Shown in pieces: positions 8,171-15,518 of a DNA stretch of 26,230 nt. Source of the stretch: a virus; the IMG/VR virus record IMGVR_UViG_3300028388_000635, positions 1 to 26,230 of that record. One strand, given 5' to 3'. The notes beneath the pieces are model-generated. The model did no database searches. It was given only the letters and a program-made list of their open reading frames with translations, and was not told the origin of the DNA. Position 1 is the first letter of the stretch. The number at the start of each line of letters is the position of its first letter. The translations under genes were made by a program, and so were the position numbers.

Positions 8171-11148
8171 AGCGTCCAGAGCGTCCCTGGGAAGAGCACG
8201 AAGTCAAGCGTGACGCCTCTGGGCGCTTCGCGCGTGTCGATGAAGCGCGCCGTCCGGGCGTTGATGAACCAGAGGTGAAGCCCAGGAGGGCAATGAGATA
8301 CCCAGAGTTCGTGGATTCCTTCAAGGGCATCTACCCGAACAGCCACTCGTTCCACAGCAACGTCGAGACGCTTGGCAAGAAGTTCCTCGCAGAACTTGAT
8401 GGTAAGCAGGTAGATGATGTCGAGATGTACGTCGAGATGGACGAGGGCTCTGTTGACTCACTGCCTGTTGTCACCATGTCAAGCGAGCATCGCGGTGTCC
8501 AACTCCGCATGACTTTCGATGTCTATGGCGAGGTCAAGGACTTGAGGCTCGGCAAGCCTGGAGACAACCTTGATTCGCTTGACTTCCCCAACCGGGTGAA
8601 ACAACTCCCGCCACGCTCAAACACGACTTTCGTCGGCGTTGCTGACATGCTGATGAACTACTCCGTCGTTGCTGCCGGGAAACTCTACGTTCCTGATGAA
8701 AGCTCTAGCCTCTTCATGGGAGCGCGTTACGAAGGTATCCCTGTACTGCCGAAGGGGACACCGAGCCTTGCACCACTCTCTGTGTTCGCTTACAGCAGAG
8801 AACATCTGAAGCAAGAACTGACTCGTGGAGTAAGCGAAGACGGTTCCTGGGATGTTGATACCAAGTTGCTCGACAGCAAGGTGCTGCGGTTCATTGACAA
8901 GCACGGCCGTCAACTCAACGACATGCCGCGCCATCCTGGGAACTTGATGTTGCCAGCAAAGGCTATGGGCGACCTACTGACGGCATTCATCGAATCCGCT
9001 TCTTCGCATGAGGGCTTCACTGGAGATGACGTCCAGAACTTCAAGCAGGCTCTAATACGAGCAGAACACGCACTGCATAGGGATTACAAGCGTGACGCTT
9101 CTGACATGCTCCAAGTGCTCTCCTCGTTCCTCGATGAAGCGCTTCCTACGTGGCAGGAGGTAGCAAGCAACGGCAACTACCACGGGACTATGAAGGAGAA
9201 CATGTGGCAATCGGCGAATCTCGTGGGGAACATGGTCGCCGTTGCCAAGTTCGGGAACCAGGCAATCGCTGAAACACTGCACGAGGTCAATCGAGACTAT
9301 GACGAGTTTAGGCACGGCGGGTTTGTAGGTCGCCGCCGCTCCGTCCTCGGTGTCGGGAAACTAGAAGACGCCTTCCAACTCGTCAAAGAGACTCTTCAGG
9401 AGATTGAACCGCTCGCGCAACATGAGAACTCCTCCCAAGAAATGAGGATGAACCGTCAAGGCCTGGAAGGTCTTGAGCAGAGGGTCTCGATGGCCCTTAG
9501 TCGCGCACAAGGCATCCTTGACACACTCAGTGCGAATGAGTACCTGGCCGAGTACATCGACAACGAGGACCAACCATACGCTTCGCGAATACCGCTGCGT
9601 GTAGAGCAGCAAGTCATCCAAGCGCGAATCAGCGTTGGCGTTGATGTAGACAGGATTGAGAGCGACGAAGATAAAGCGCGGTACTTGAAGACCTTCTTCA
9701 AGAAGGACGGAAAGTTCTCTCCTTCTGAAATCAGGAGTAACCGCCACCGGCTTGATTATCTTGTCGAGGCCATCGCAACCCTTGACGTTCTTCACACCTT
9801 GCAGGGCAACGTGAGGCTGTACGAAGACCCGAAGGCGGCTGATGAGCGCCTTGACAACATGCTCCGTAACTTCAGAGCGCCTTGGCTGACAGAAGAATCA
9901 GACCTGCACTTTGAGATTGAGACTGACCAGCGCAATGTCGGGCGTATCAAGTCAGATTACAAGCGCAGAATCCAAGACACCCTCACTGCGAGGTTGCTCG
10001 AAGTCGCCTCTGAAGACCAGGGTGTGCGTCAAGAAGTTGAAGCAGTTGTGAGCGCGGTATGGACAAACAGTGTGATGAAGACTGCCTGGGTCTCTGATGT
10101 TGGTTTCAAGAACGAAGGCCTTGAAGAGCGGGCAAGGATTCACTTCAGCGAGAATGGAATCCCAAGCCGCCTGGACGTGGCCGCTCTTGGCACTGATGAG
10201 AATGGCGCTTACAAAATCAGAGTCAAGTTCAAGGAGTTGTTCGGCGGCGACTACACCCTGACTTGGGAGATGATGCGTCAGTATGCTGCTGGCGTAAGAG
10301 ATGTTCCAGATGGCGAGTTCGTGGATTATCTCGATGAGACCCTTGATGAAGGGTGGCGCGACAGGTTCGATGAGGTCTTTGAGGATGCGTTCCAGTCAAC
10401 CACTTTCATGCGATGGGCCGATAGAAGCCCCGGCGAACGGATGAAGTTCAAGCCGGGTGATGAGCAGGGCACACAGAAGTGGAGAGCGCTCTATCGAGAA
10501 CTTGGACGAGAGACCATCGCAACGCGCCTCTGGATGAGCGACTTCATCGGAACATGGGCATCATCCTCTTCGGATGAAGAGCCCAGGTCACTTGCCGCGC
10601 AATGGGTCGCCAGCGAGATGTTCGGCGGCATGGAGGGACTAGACCTAGAGGCTTTCGTTCGGGGTGCGAGCGGGCGTGATTCAGCGATGGTCGTTCCTGA
10701 TACGGAGAGCATCATCCACAAGCAAGGCGGCATGATTGCTGCAACGCTGACCGCGATGCACCAGGGCACTCAAGAAGCGTTCGAGAGGCAAGGCATTACG
10801 CACGTCAAACTCTACCGGGGTATGAAGTTCGGCGGTGATGACTCTCTGCCAGCCTGGGTTGCCAGCACTCGCGAAGATGTGACCATCAACGAGAACAACG
10901 ATGATGGTCACTCGTTCGACACAGAGATGTTCTTGAACCCGCTCTCATCCTGGTCAACTGATGGAGAAATCGCGCACGACTTGTTCGCTCGCGGCAGCAA
11001 CATGGGAATCCTCTTGGCGGCTGAGTTCCCCGTTTCCCGCGTCATCGGAACCGCCCTCACAGGGTTCGGGTGCTTGGAGGAGAGCGAGATGGTGCTGATT
11101 GGCGGATGGAAGCGACCACTAGATGGAGCAGCCCGATGGACAAGGTGA
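8167..11148 (+). CDS. 993-aa virion-associated protein with C-terminal ADP-ribosyltransferase domain
   Basis: It starts at GTG, overlapping the previous stop (GTGA). The N-terminus carries EVKRDASGRFARVDEARRP (tag at residues 14-21), nearly the same as in the 841-aa protein. Residues about 40-800 are unfamiliar, largely helical and charged. The C-terminus fits the R-S-E class of ADP-ribosyltransferases, which move ADP-ribose from NAD+ to a protein: KLYRGM with R884, NPLSSWSTD with S928-S930 (926-932), and CLEESEMVLIGG with E972 and E974, an ExE pair typical of arginine-directed enzymes. The intervening AAEFPVSRVIGTALTGFG also fits. T4 Alt is a known virion-injected enzyme of this class. Codon use looks A/T-richer than that of the terminase or capsid genes. 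Catalysis and target are not shown; the N-terminal 800 residues may be structural. Confidence 0.75.
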   Translation: MKRPERPWEEHEVKRDASGRFARVDEARRPGVDEPEVKPRRAMRYPEFVDSFKGIYPNSHSFHSNVETLGKKFLAELDGKQVDDVEMYVEMDEGSVDSLPVVTMSSEHRGVQLRMTFDVYGEVKDLRLGKPGDNLDSLDFPNRVKQLPPRSNTTFVGVADMLMNYSVVAAGKLYVPDESSSLFMGARYEGIPVLPKGTPSLAPLSVFAYSREHLKQELTRGVSEDGSWDVDTKLLDSKVLRFIDKHGRQLNDMPRHPGNLMLPAKAMGDLLTAFIESASSHEGFTGDDVQNFKQALIRAEHALHRDYKRDASDMLQVLSSFLDEALPTWQEVASNGNYHGTMKENMWQSANLVGNMVAVAKFGNQAIAETLHEVNRDYDEFRHGGFVGRRRSVLGVGKLEDAFQLVKETLQEIEPLAQHENSSQEMRMNRQGLEGLEQRVSMALSRAQGILDTLSANEYLAEYIDNEDQPYASRIPLRVEQQVIQARISVGVDVDRIESDEDKARYLKTFFKKDGKFSPSEIRSNRHRLDYLVEAIATLDVLHTLQGNVRLYEDPKAADERLDNMLRNFRAPWLTEESDLHFEIETDQRNVGRIKSDYKRRIQDTLTARLLEVASEDQGVRQEVEAVVSAVWTNSVMKTAWVSDVGFKNEGLEERARIHFSENGIPSRLDVAALGTDENGAYKIRVKFKELFGGDYTLTWEMMRQYAAGVRDVPDGEFVDYLDETLDEGWRDRFDEVFEDAFQSTTFMRWADRSPGERMKFKPGDEQGTQKWRALYRELGRETIATRLWMSDFIGTWASSSSDEEPRSLAAQWVASEMFGGMEGLDLEAFVRGASGRDSAMVVPDTESIIHKQGGMIAATLTAMHQGTQEAFERQGITHVKLYRGMKFGGDDSLPAWVASTREDVTINENNDDGHSFDTEMFLNPLSSWSTDGEIAHDLFARGSNMGILLAAEFPVSRVIGTALTGFGCLEESEMVLIGGWKRPLDGAARWTR

Positions 11149-11546
11149 CAATCCGCCCAGATGAACTCCTGCACAACGCAGACTGGTCGAAGACCCGGTG
11201 GGACCTTCCCACCGACGCTAACGGGTTCCTCACATCGCTTGGCATCGACCCTGGCGACCCGATGAACTACGCGCGTCGAGCAGTGGCCGACTTCATGGAG
11301 AAGAAGCCGTCTGCGGAGTACATGCCTAACCAACTTCGCCAGGAACTCGCGGGCAAGGGTCTCCTCTTCGGTTATCGTTCGGAGCCGAACTACCGTGCAA
11401 CAGCGCATGGGGTCAATCACATCATCGTCGGGGCACTGCGTGTCAGGAAGAGCAACAAAGGGAAGGCGAGGTACTACATCATCAACAAGCAAGACCCCAT
11501 CGAAGGCATCCGTGTAGACCCCGACACCTTGGAGCCGCTGGAATGA
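11136..11546 (+). CDS. Small protein directly downstream of the ADP-ribosyltransferase, unknown function
   Basis: 136 aa if started at the ATG at 11136, which follows ggag at a good distance and overlaps the upstream gene by 13 nt. The frame is open from 11070, but that would need a 79-nt overlap. The sequence MDKVTIRPDELLHNADWSK is followed by a helical part and a C-terminal beta-rich segment (HIIVGALRVRK, RYYIINKQDPIEGIRV). No family is recognised. Tight overlap on both sides places it in the same translational unit as the transferase, so a partner, chaperone or protective protein is possible but unsupported by any motif. Confidence 0.65.
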   Translation: MDKVTIRPDELLHNADWSKTRWDLPTDANGFLTSLGIDPGDPMNYARRAVADFMEKKPSAEYMPNQLRQELAGKGLLFGYRSEPNYRATAHGVNHIIVGALRVRKSNKGKARYYIINKQDPIEGIRVDPDTLEPLE

Positions 11547-12061
11547 ACGTCCGCAAGCACTACGGCCCTGGCCCACACAAGAACGGCACCGAGCAGAGCA
11601 TCCACGGCAAGAAGGGCGGCGCGGGGCTCACCTACCAGATGATGAGCCAGGAGAAGGGGCAGCGCGGTTACAGTTACGACCGCAAGAACAACCGCTTTGC
11701 CTCAGAGGGATTCGCGCTCAGCGTCTTCCCGCAGTTCGAGTCCGTTGTGCCTGTTGACGCCGCGCTCAAGGAGGCCGTGGACGCTTACGTGGAAGAGCAC
11801 GTGGACAAGGTGCGGGAGGACGAGCGAATCTACTTCGGCGCATGGCTCAACGAAGAAGACGGTCGCGTGTACCTCGACCTGAGCATCGTGGTTGATGACC
11901 GCGATGAGGCAATCTCCCTCGCCCACGACTATCAGCAGGAGGGCATCTATGACCTCGCGGCCGGTGAGACCATCTACACCCGAGCCCGACCCAAGGACGA
12001 CGTTGCCAAGCGACTCTCCCGCCCCTCCCCGCCTGCGGCCCTTGACCGCGCTGCGACCTAA
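11543..12061 (+). CDS. Small head-associated protein with HYGPGPH...HG motif
   Basis: 172 aa, ATGA overlap with the preceding gene. The N-terminus KHYGPGPHKNGTEQSIHGKK resembles a short motif (HYGPGxHPxGxxQxxHG) that recurs near the N-terminus of proteins in the portal/minor-head region of actinophages. The C-terminal half, with VYLDLSIVVDDRDEAISLA and EGIYDLAAGETIYT (about residues 112-153), resembles a small alpha/beta domain seen in phage head-region multi-domain proteins. No catalytic residues are evident. The last about 20 residues are Pro/Ala/Arg-rich and look unlike folded protein; a neighbouring frame stays protein-like past the stop (see the 34-aa ORF). Confidence 0.65.
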   Translation: MNVRKHYGPGPHKNGTEQSIHGKKGGAGLTYQMMSQEKGQRGYSYDRKNNRFASEGFALSVFPQFESVVPVDAALKEAVDAYVEEHVDKVREDERIYFGAWLNEEDGRVYLDLSIVVDDRDEAISLAHDYQQEGIYDLAAGETIYTRARPKDDVAKRLSRPSPPAALDRAAT

Positions 12062-12146
12062 CGAGGGCGAGAGCCCGGAGGACTTCGCGGAGCGCTTTCG
12101 CGATGCCATCACGGGCGCTCTGGGAGACAGCGATGAGTTGGCGTGA
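12042..12146 (+). CDS. Possible 34-aa coupled ORF, or the frameshifted tail of the preceding gene
   Basis: In the frame of position 12042 (TTG), the sequence after 12061 reads NEGESPEDFAERFRDAITG and on to DSDELA, a plausible amphipathic helix. It overlaps the next gene's ATG by 14 nt. This would fill the 71-nt gap between the 172-aa protein and the gpF-like protein. No clear ribosome binding site precedes the TTG. It may be translated alone, be reached by a +1 shift in the C-rich stretch at 12018-12032, or not be translated. Confidence 0.3.
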   Translation: MTALRPNEGESPEDFAERFRDAITGALGDSDELA

Positions 12147-12999
12147 CCTGGCCTCGAAGAGCATCCAGCGCGCTCGTCAAGTAGCGGATGTCTCAGAGCC
12201 ATCACTGAAACACCTCTTGCTCGCGGTGTTCGATGACGTGGCTCGTGCCATCAGCCCAGGCGAGATTCGTGTCGCCATTCGGTCATCCAAGTTGGCGGAT
12301 GCGTTCGCAAAGACGAAGGGTCGGGAGATTGAAGGTCTCTTCGGAGCCCACTTCGCGAAGATTCGTGACTCCGTGGTGCGCCAGGTCATCCCCACGGCCT
12401 TCAACGCGGGACATAGACGGTCGCTCACGGTGGTCGATGCTGCCGCACAGTACGCGGAGCGATTCAGTGCCACGCACCTGACCGGCATCACACTGGAGAC
12501 TGAGGAGGCGGTGCGGCAAGTCATCGCCTATGGGATGCGGAACGGCAAGCCCATCAACTCCATCGCGCAAGACCTTCAGAGCCAGGTAGGCCTCACGAAG
12601 CGCCACCAACAAGCCGTCGTGAACCACCGCGACATGATGCTGCGCGAGGGGAACGTGCCACGCGGACAGGTCGAGGCGATGTCGCGTGCCTACGCGCAGC
12701 GCTTGAAGAGCCACCGCGCTCAGATGATTGCCCGGACAGAGGTGATGAACGCCCTCAACATCGGCCGCCTGACGGTGTGGAGTTCTGCCATCAACGACGG
12801 GACCATCCCCTCCACCGCTCGCAAGGTCTGGGTCACCGCAGACGATGAACGGACATGCCCTGCTTGCGCGCCCATGCACGGGGTCACGGTTCCCTTTGGT
12901 GAAGCCTTCGATGTCCCTTACCCCAAGGGCAAGGCAATGATGCTTCAGGCACCCCCACCGCATCCGCAGTGCCGCTGCATCGTGGACTTGGTGACGTAG
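12133..12999 (+). CDS. Minor head / head morphogenesis protein (Mu gpF-like)
   Basis: 288 aa from the ATG at 12133, preceded by gggag; an in-frame ATG at 12103 would add ten residues that look non-native. Phage Mu gpF and SPP1 gp7 relatives are minor head proteins bound to the portal. The C-terminus shows the classical pattern: RAQMIARTEVMNALNIGR, then WVTADDERTCPACAPMHG with C242, C245 and H249, then PPPHPQCRC with H277, C280 and C282, a likely metal-binding cluster. The first 200 residues are helical. Its usual place is directly after the portal; here 6.6 kb of accessory genes separate them. Confidence 0.9.
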   Translation: MSWRDLASKSIQRARQVADVSEPSLKHLLLAVFDDVARAISPGEIRVAIRSSKLADAFAKTKGREIEGLFGAHFAKIRDSVVRQVIPTAFNAGHRRSLTVVDAAAQYAERFSATHLTGITLETEEAVRQVIAYGMRNGKPINSIAQDLQSQVGLTKRHQQAVVNHRDMMLREGNVPRGQVEAMSRAYAQRLKSHRAQMIARTEVMNALNIGRLTVWSSAINDGTIPSTARKVWVTADDERTCPACAPMHGVTVPFGEAFDVPYPKGKAMMLQAPPPHPQCRCIVDLVT

Positions 13000-13030
13000 T
13001 TCGTCTTCCCGCGTATGGTTCGCACAGGCA

Positions 13031-13036
13031 GAGGAG
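13031..13036 (+). promoter_or_regulatory. Ribosome binding site GAGGAG fixing the start of the protease fusion
   Basis: GAGGAG lies 7 nt before the ATG at 13044 and inside the longer open frame that begins at 12969. It supports 13044 over the upstream ATG, which lies in the previous gene. Confidence 0.65.
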
Positions 13037-13043
13037 CGTGTTG

Positions 13044-14093
13044 ATGACTTCCCATGTTGCTCCCAAGAGCATCGGGACTGACCACCTTGGTCGTCCCATC
13101 TGGCGCGCGACCTCTGTGTTCTCGCATGGCCTGAGCACCTTCCCGAGCGGTGCTGATTCCAACGGTGACGAGCCCAAGAAGAAGACCGTTGCGCTTGCCG
13201 ACCTACGCCCAACGCAGCCGAAGTTGGAAGCAGCGAAGGTCAACTCGATGATGCAGGACAAGGACCCCGAGCCCATCCACGTCATCGAGAGCGACAAGGG
13301 GCCGCGCATCATGGACGGCCATCACCGTGCGGCAGCGGCCGTTCTACGCGGTGACGAGACCATCGAAGCGCTCTGTTGGAGGCCCACGAAGCAGGCGGTG
13401 AAGAAGATGGCGAGACCCCAGCGCCCCGAGTTCATGGACGTGGAACTTCAGTTCCCCATCTCGAAGCGGGACGAGGACAAGCGGCTCGTGTTCGGGTGGA
13501 TGTACCTGCCTACCGGCAAGGGTGGCGAGGTCATCGTGGACAAGCACGACGACTTCATCCTGCCGGAAGACCTCGAAGAGACCGCCTACAAGTACGTGGA
13601 CTCCTCGCGGGTTGGCGGCGTGATGCACCTCCGCGATAGTCACCTCGTGAAGAAGAGCGACAAGCCCGTACAGGTGATGTCGCTGGTCGAGTCGATGGTG
13701 TTCACCCCGGAGAAGTGCGAGGCGCTAGGCATCTCGAAGAGCGCGATTCCGAATGGTGCCTGGTGGGTTGGCTATCGTGTCAACAACGATGGCGTATGGA
13801 ACGCGGTCAAGCGCGACGAGTTGACCTCCTTCAGCGTGCATGGTCGCGCGAAGAGGACGCCTGTCTCGAAGTCCGAAGGGGGAGCGGTTACGCCTCCTAG
13901 CCCCGCTCCTCCTTCGGCTACCACTGCTCCACCCGCAGCACCGGAACAGAACGCCGCTGCTTCTCAGGTTGTGATGCAGCAGCCGCAGCAACGTGCCGGG
14001 AAGACCACTCGCACGAAGACCCGCAAGGTTCGCCCTACGAGGCCAAACAGCCTCGCAGATGCCATGAAGACGCTCTCAAGTGGGAAGGGTTGA
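13044..14093 (+). CDS. ParB/Srx-like domain fused to XkdF-like prohead protease
   Basis: 349 aa. Residues about 45-110 resemble the ParB/sulfiredoxin fold: TVALADLRPTQPKLEAAKV, then PIHVIES and IMDGHHRAAAAVLRGDE, with GHHR at 92-95. Residues about 131-276 match PBSX XkdF (S78-like prohead protease family): RLVFGWMYLP, EVIVDKHDDFILPEDLEETA, GVMH with H195, LVESMVFTPEKCEALGI with S217, GAWWVGYRV, VWNAVKRDELTSFSVHGRAKR. H195 and S217 are the natural catalytic candidates. The C-terminus is Pro/Ala/Gln-rich, then basic (KTTRTKTRKVRPTRP). The protease would cut scaffold and possibly packaged proteins during head maturation. The gene sits just before scaffold and capsid genes, as expected. Confidence 0.82.
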   Translation: MTSHVAPKSIGTDHLGRPIWRATSVFSHGLSTFPSGADSNGDEPKKKTVALADLRPTQPKLEAAKVNSMMQDKDPEPIHVIESDKGPRIMDGHHRAAAAVLRGDETIEALCWRPTKQAVKKMARPQRPEFMDVELQFPISKRDEDKRLVFGWMYLPTGKGGEVIVDKHDDFILPEDLEETAYKYVDSSRVGGVMHLRDSHLVKKSDKPVQVMSLVESMVFTPEKCEALGISKSAIPNGAWWVGYRVNNDGVWNAVKRDELTSFSVHGRAKRTPVSKSEGGAVTPPSPAPPSATTAPPAAPEQNAAASQVVMQQPQQRAGKTTRTKTRKVRPTRPNSLADAMKTLSSGKG

Positions 14094-14096
14094 CCG

Positions 14097-15020
14097 ATGC
14101 CGCACAGGCTCGAAGAGTTCGAGATGGACGAAGGCTCCCTCGTGGACCGTGGTGCTCACCCCGGCGCGAAGGTGCTCATCAAGAAGAGCGCTGACCCTGG
14201 TGGCAGCGACCTCTATGGAGGAGATGTGATGCCCGGACACGATGACATGGACGAGAAGTACGAAGACGGCAAGAAGCGCCACAAGAAGAAGCGGCCAAAT
14301 CGCAGGTACGTGACGGAAGAAGTTGGTGACGGTAACGTCCCCGTTGACGGACCTGCTCCATCTGACGAGGATGATGAGATGAGCGACAAGAAGTACGACC
14401 GCGAGGCGCTGGTTGCCAAGGGTCTCGACACCGATGTCATCGACTACATCGAGCAGTTGGAGGGCTACGCGGACGAACTTGAGGCTCAGGTCTCCAAGTC
14501 CGTCGAGGAGCCCGTCGAGGAGCCCGAGACCGAGCCGGTGCTGGACGAGGTCATCAAGAGCCTGGACCCGGCCATCGCTGAGGTCATCTCCAAGGCTGTC
14601 TCCCGCGCTGATGAGTTGGAGTCGCGGCTGAACGAGGAGGTCTCGAAGCGACAGGCTGAGGAGGACCGCCGCACCACGGAGAAGTTCGTGGGCATCGCGA
14701 AGTCCTACCGTGGCCTGCCGACCGGCATGGACGTTGAGGAGTTCGGCACCGTGCTGAAGTCCCTCGCGAATGCTGACGCTGAGGCCTACTCGAAGGTCAA
14801 GTCGGTGCTCGATGCCGCTGAGCAGGCTCTCACCACCAACAACTTCCTCACCGCTGAGGTGGGCAAGCGCGGCATGGTTCCCGGCGATGGTGACATCGGT
14901 GAGGCCCAGGCTCGTGACCTTGTCGCCAAGGGTGACGCCCCGGACATCGAGACCGCGCGAGTCATGGTCTTGGACTCCAACCCCGACCTCTACGACGCAA
15001 CTCAGGTCCCCGGTCGCTGA
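14097..15020 (+). CDS. Putative capsid scaffolding protein
   Basis: 307 aa, 3 nt after the protease gene, with gggaaggg upstream. The N-terminus EGSLVDRGAHPGAKVLIKKS resembles the start of many phage scaffold/protease-associated proteins. A basic KKRHKKKRPNRR patch follows, then an acidic, highly helical central region (about residues 95-200, with a coiled-coil look) and a smaller C-terminal helical part. Composition (Glu, Asp, Lys, Ala) and position immediately before decoration and major capsid genes are typical of scaffolds. A 12-nt in-frame tandem repeat (14501-14524) encodes VEEPVEEP. The name rests on context and composition, not on a specific signature. Confidence 0.68.
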   Translation: MPHRLEEFEMDEGSLVDRGAHPGAKVLIKKSADPGGSDLYGGDVMPGHDDMDEKYEDGKKRHKKKRPNRRYVTEEVGDGNVPVDGPAPSDEDDEMSDKKYDREALVAKGLDTDVIDYIEQLEGYADELEAQVSKSVEEPVEEPETEPVLDEVIKSLDPAIAEVISKAVSRADELESRLNEEVSKRQAEEDRRTTEKFVGIAKSYRGLPTGMDVEEFGTVLKSLANADAEAYSKVKSVLDAAEQALTTNNFLTAEVGKRGMVPGDGDIGEAQARDLVAKGDAPDIETARVMVLDSNPDLYDATQVPGR

Positions 15021-15059
15021 TAGCGGCTCTCCCGTTCACTCCAAGAAGGAGCATCGCAG

Positions 15060-15476
15060 ATGCCCGCGTACGTTGAGAACGTCAAGACGGTCACTCGGGA
15101 GGCCCTGGCCGACCACACTGGTGACCAGTACAAGTTCGTCGTGCAGTCCGGTGGTCGCGGCTTCGCGCTCGCTACCGCTGGGGTGAAGGCGTTCGGCGTC
15201 CTGCTGAACAAGCCTTCCAACGGTGTCGGCGCGAGCACCAACAGCGGTTTCAGCGACGGCAAGGGCGGCACCATCGCGCTCATCGAAGCCGGTGGCACCG
15301 CTCCTGTGGTTGCTGGTGCGGCTATCACCGCTGGCGCGGCCGTCATGTCCGACGCTAACGGTCTCGCTGTCACCGCAACGGCGACCAACAACATCATCGG
15401 TTACGCCGAAGAGGCCGCAACCGGAACCGGCGAAATCATCGCCGTCACCCTGACCGACGGTGGAGTTGCTGCGTAG
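15060..15476 (+). CDS. Capsid decoration / DUF2190-like head protein
   Basis: 138 aa, preceded by AAGGAG. The protein is beta-rich with many Gly/Ala/Thr residues (VVAGAAITAGAAVMSDANGL, then NNIIGYAEEAATGTGEIIAV). This pattern matches DUF2190/gpD-like proteins that stabilise the capsid surface and are encoded beside the major capsid gene. It has no cysteine and no signal or membrane segment. The major capsid gene follows 42 nt downstream. Confidence 0.78.
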   Translation: MPAYVENVKTVTREALADHTGDQYKFVVQSGGRGFALATAGVKAFGVLLNKPSNGVGASTNSGFSDGKGGTIALIEAGGTAPVVAGAAITAGAAVMSDANGLAVTATATNNIIGYAEEAATGTGEIIAVTLTDGGVAA

Positions 15477-15518
15477 GCGGCATAAGCCCACGCTCTGACC
15501 CAGACAAGGAGAACGCAG

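Noticed and set aside
9088-9117. Second KRDAS inside the 993-aa protein
   Set aside because: It lacks the following GRF and sits in a helical region; probably chance.
13000-13043. Possible promoter (tatggt near 13014) before the protease fusion
   Set aside because: The -35 match and spacing are poor, and the gap is only 44 nt within a continuous gene series.
14501-14524. 12-nt tandem repeat in the scaffold gene
   Set aside because: Two copies encoding an acidic VEEP linker; too short and ordinary to merit a separate finding.
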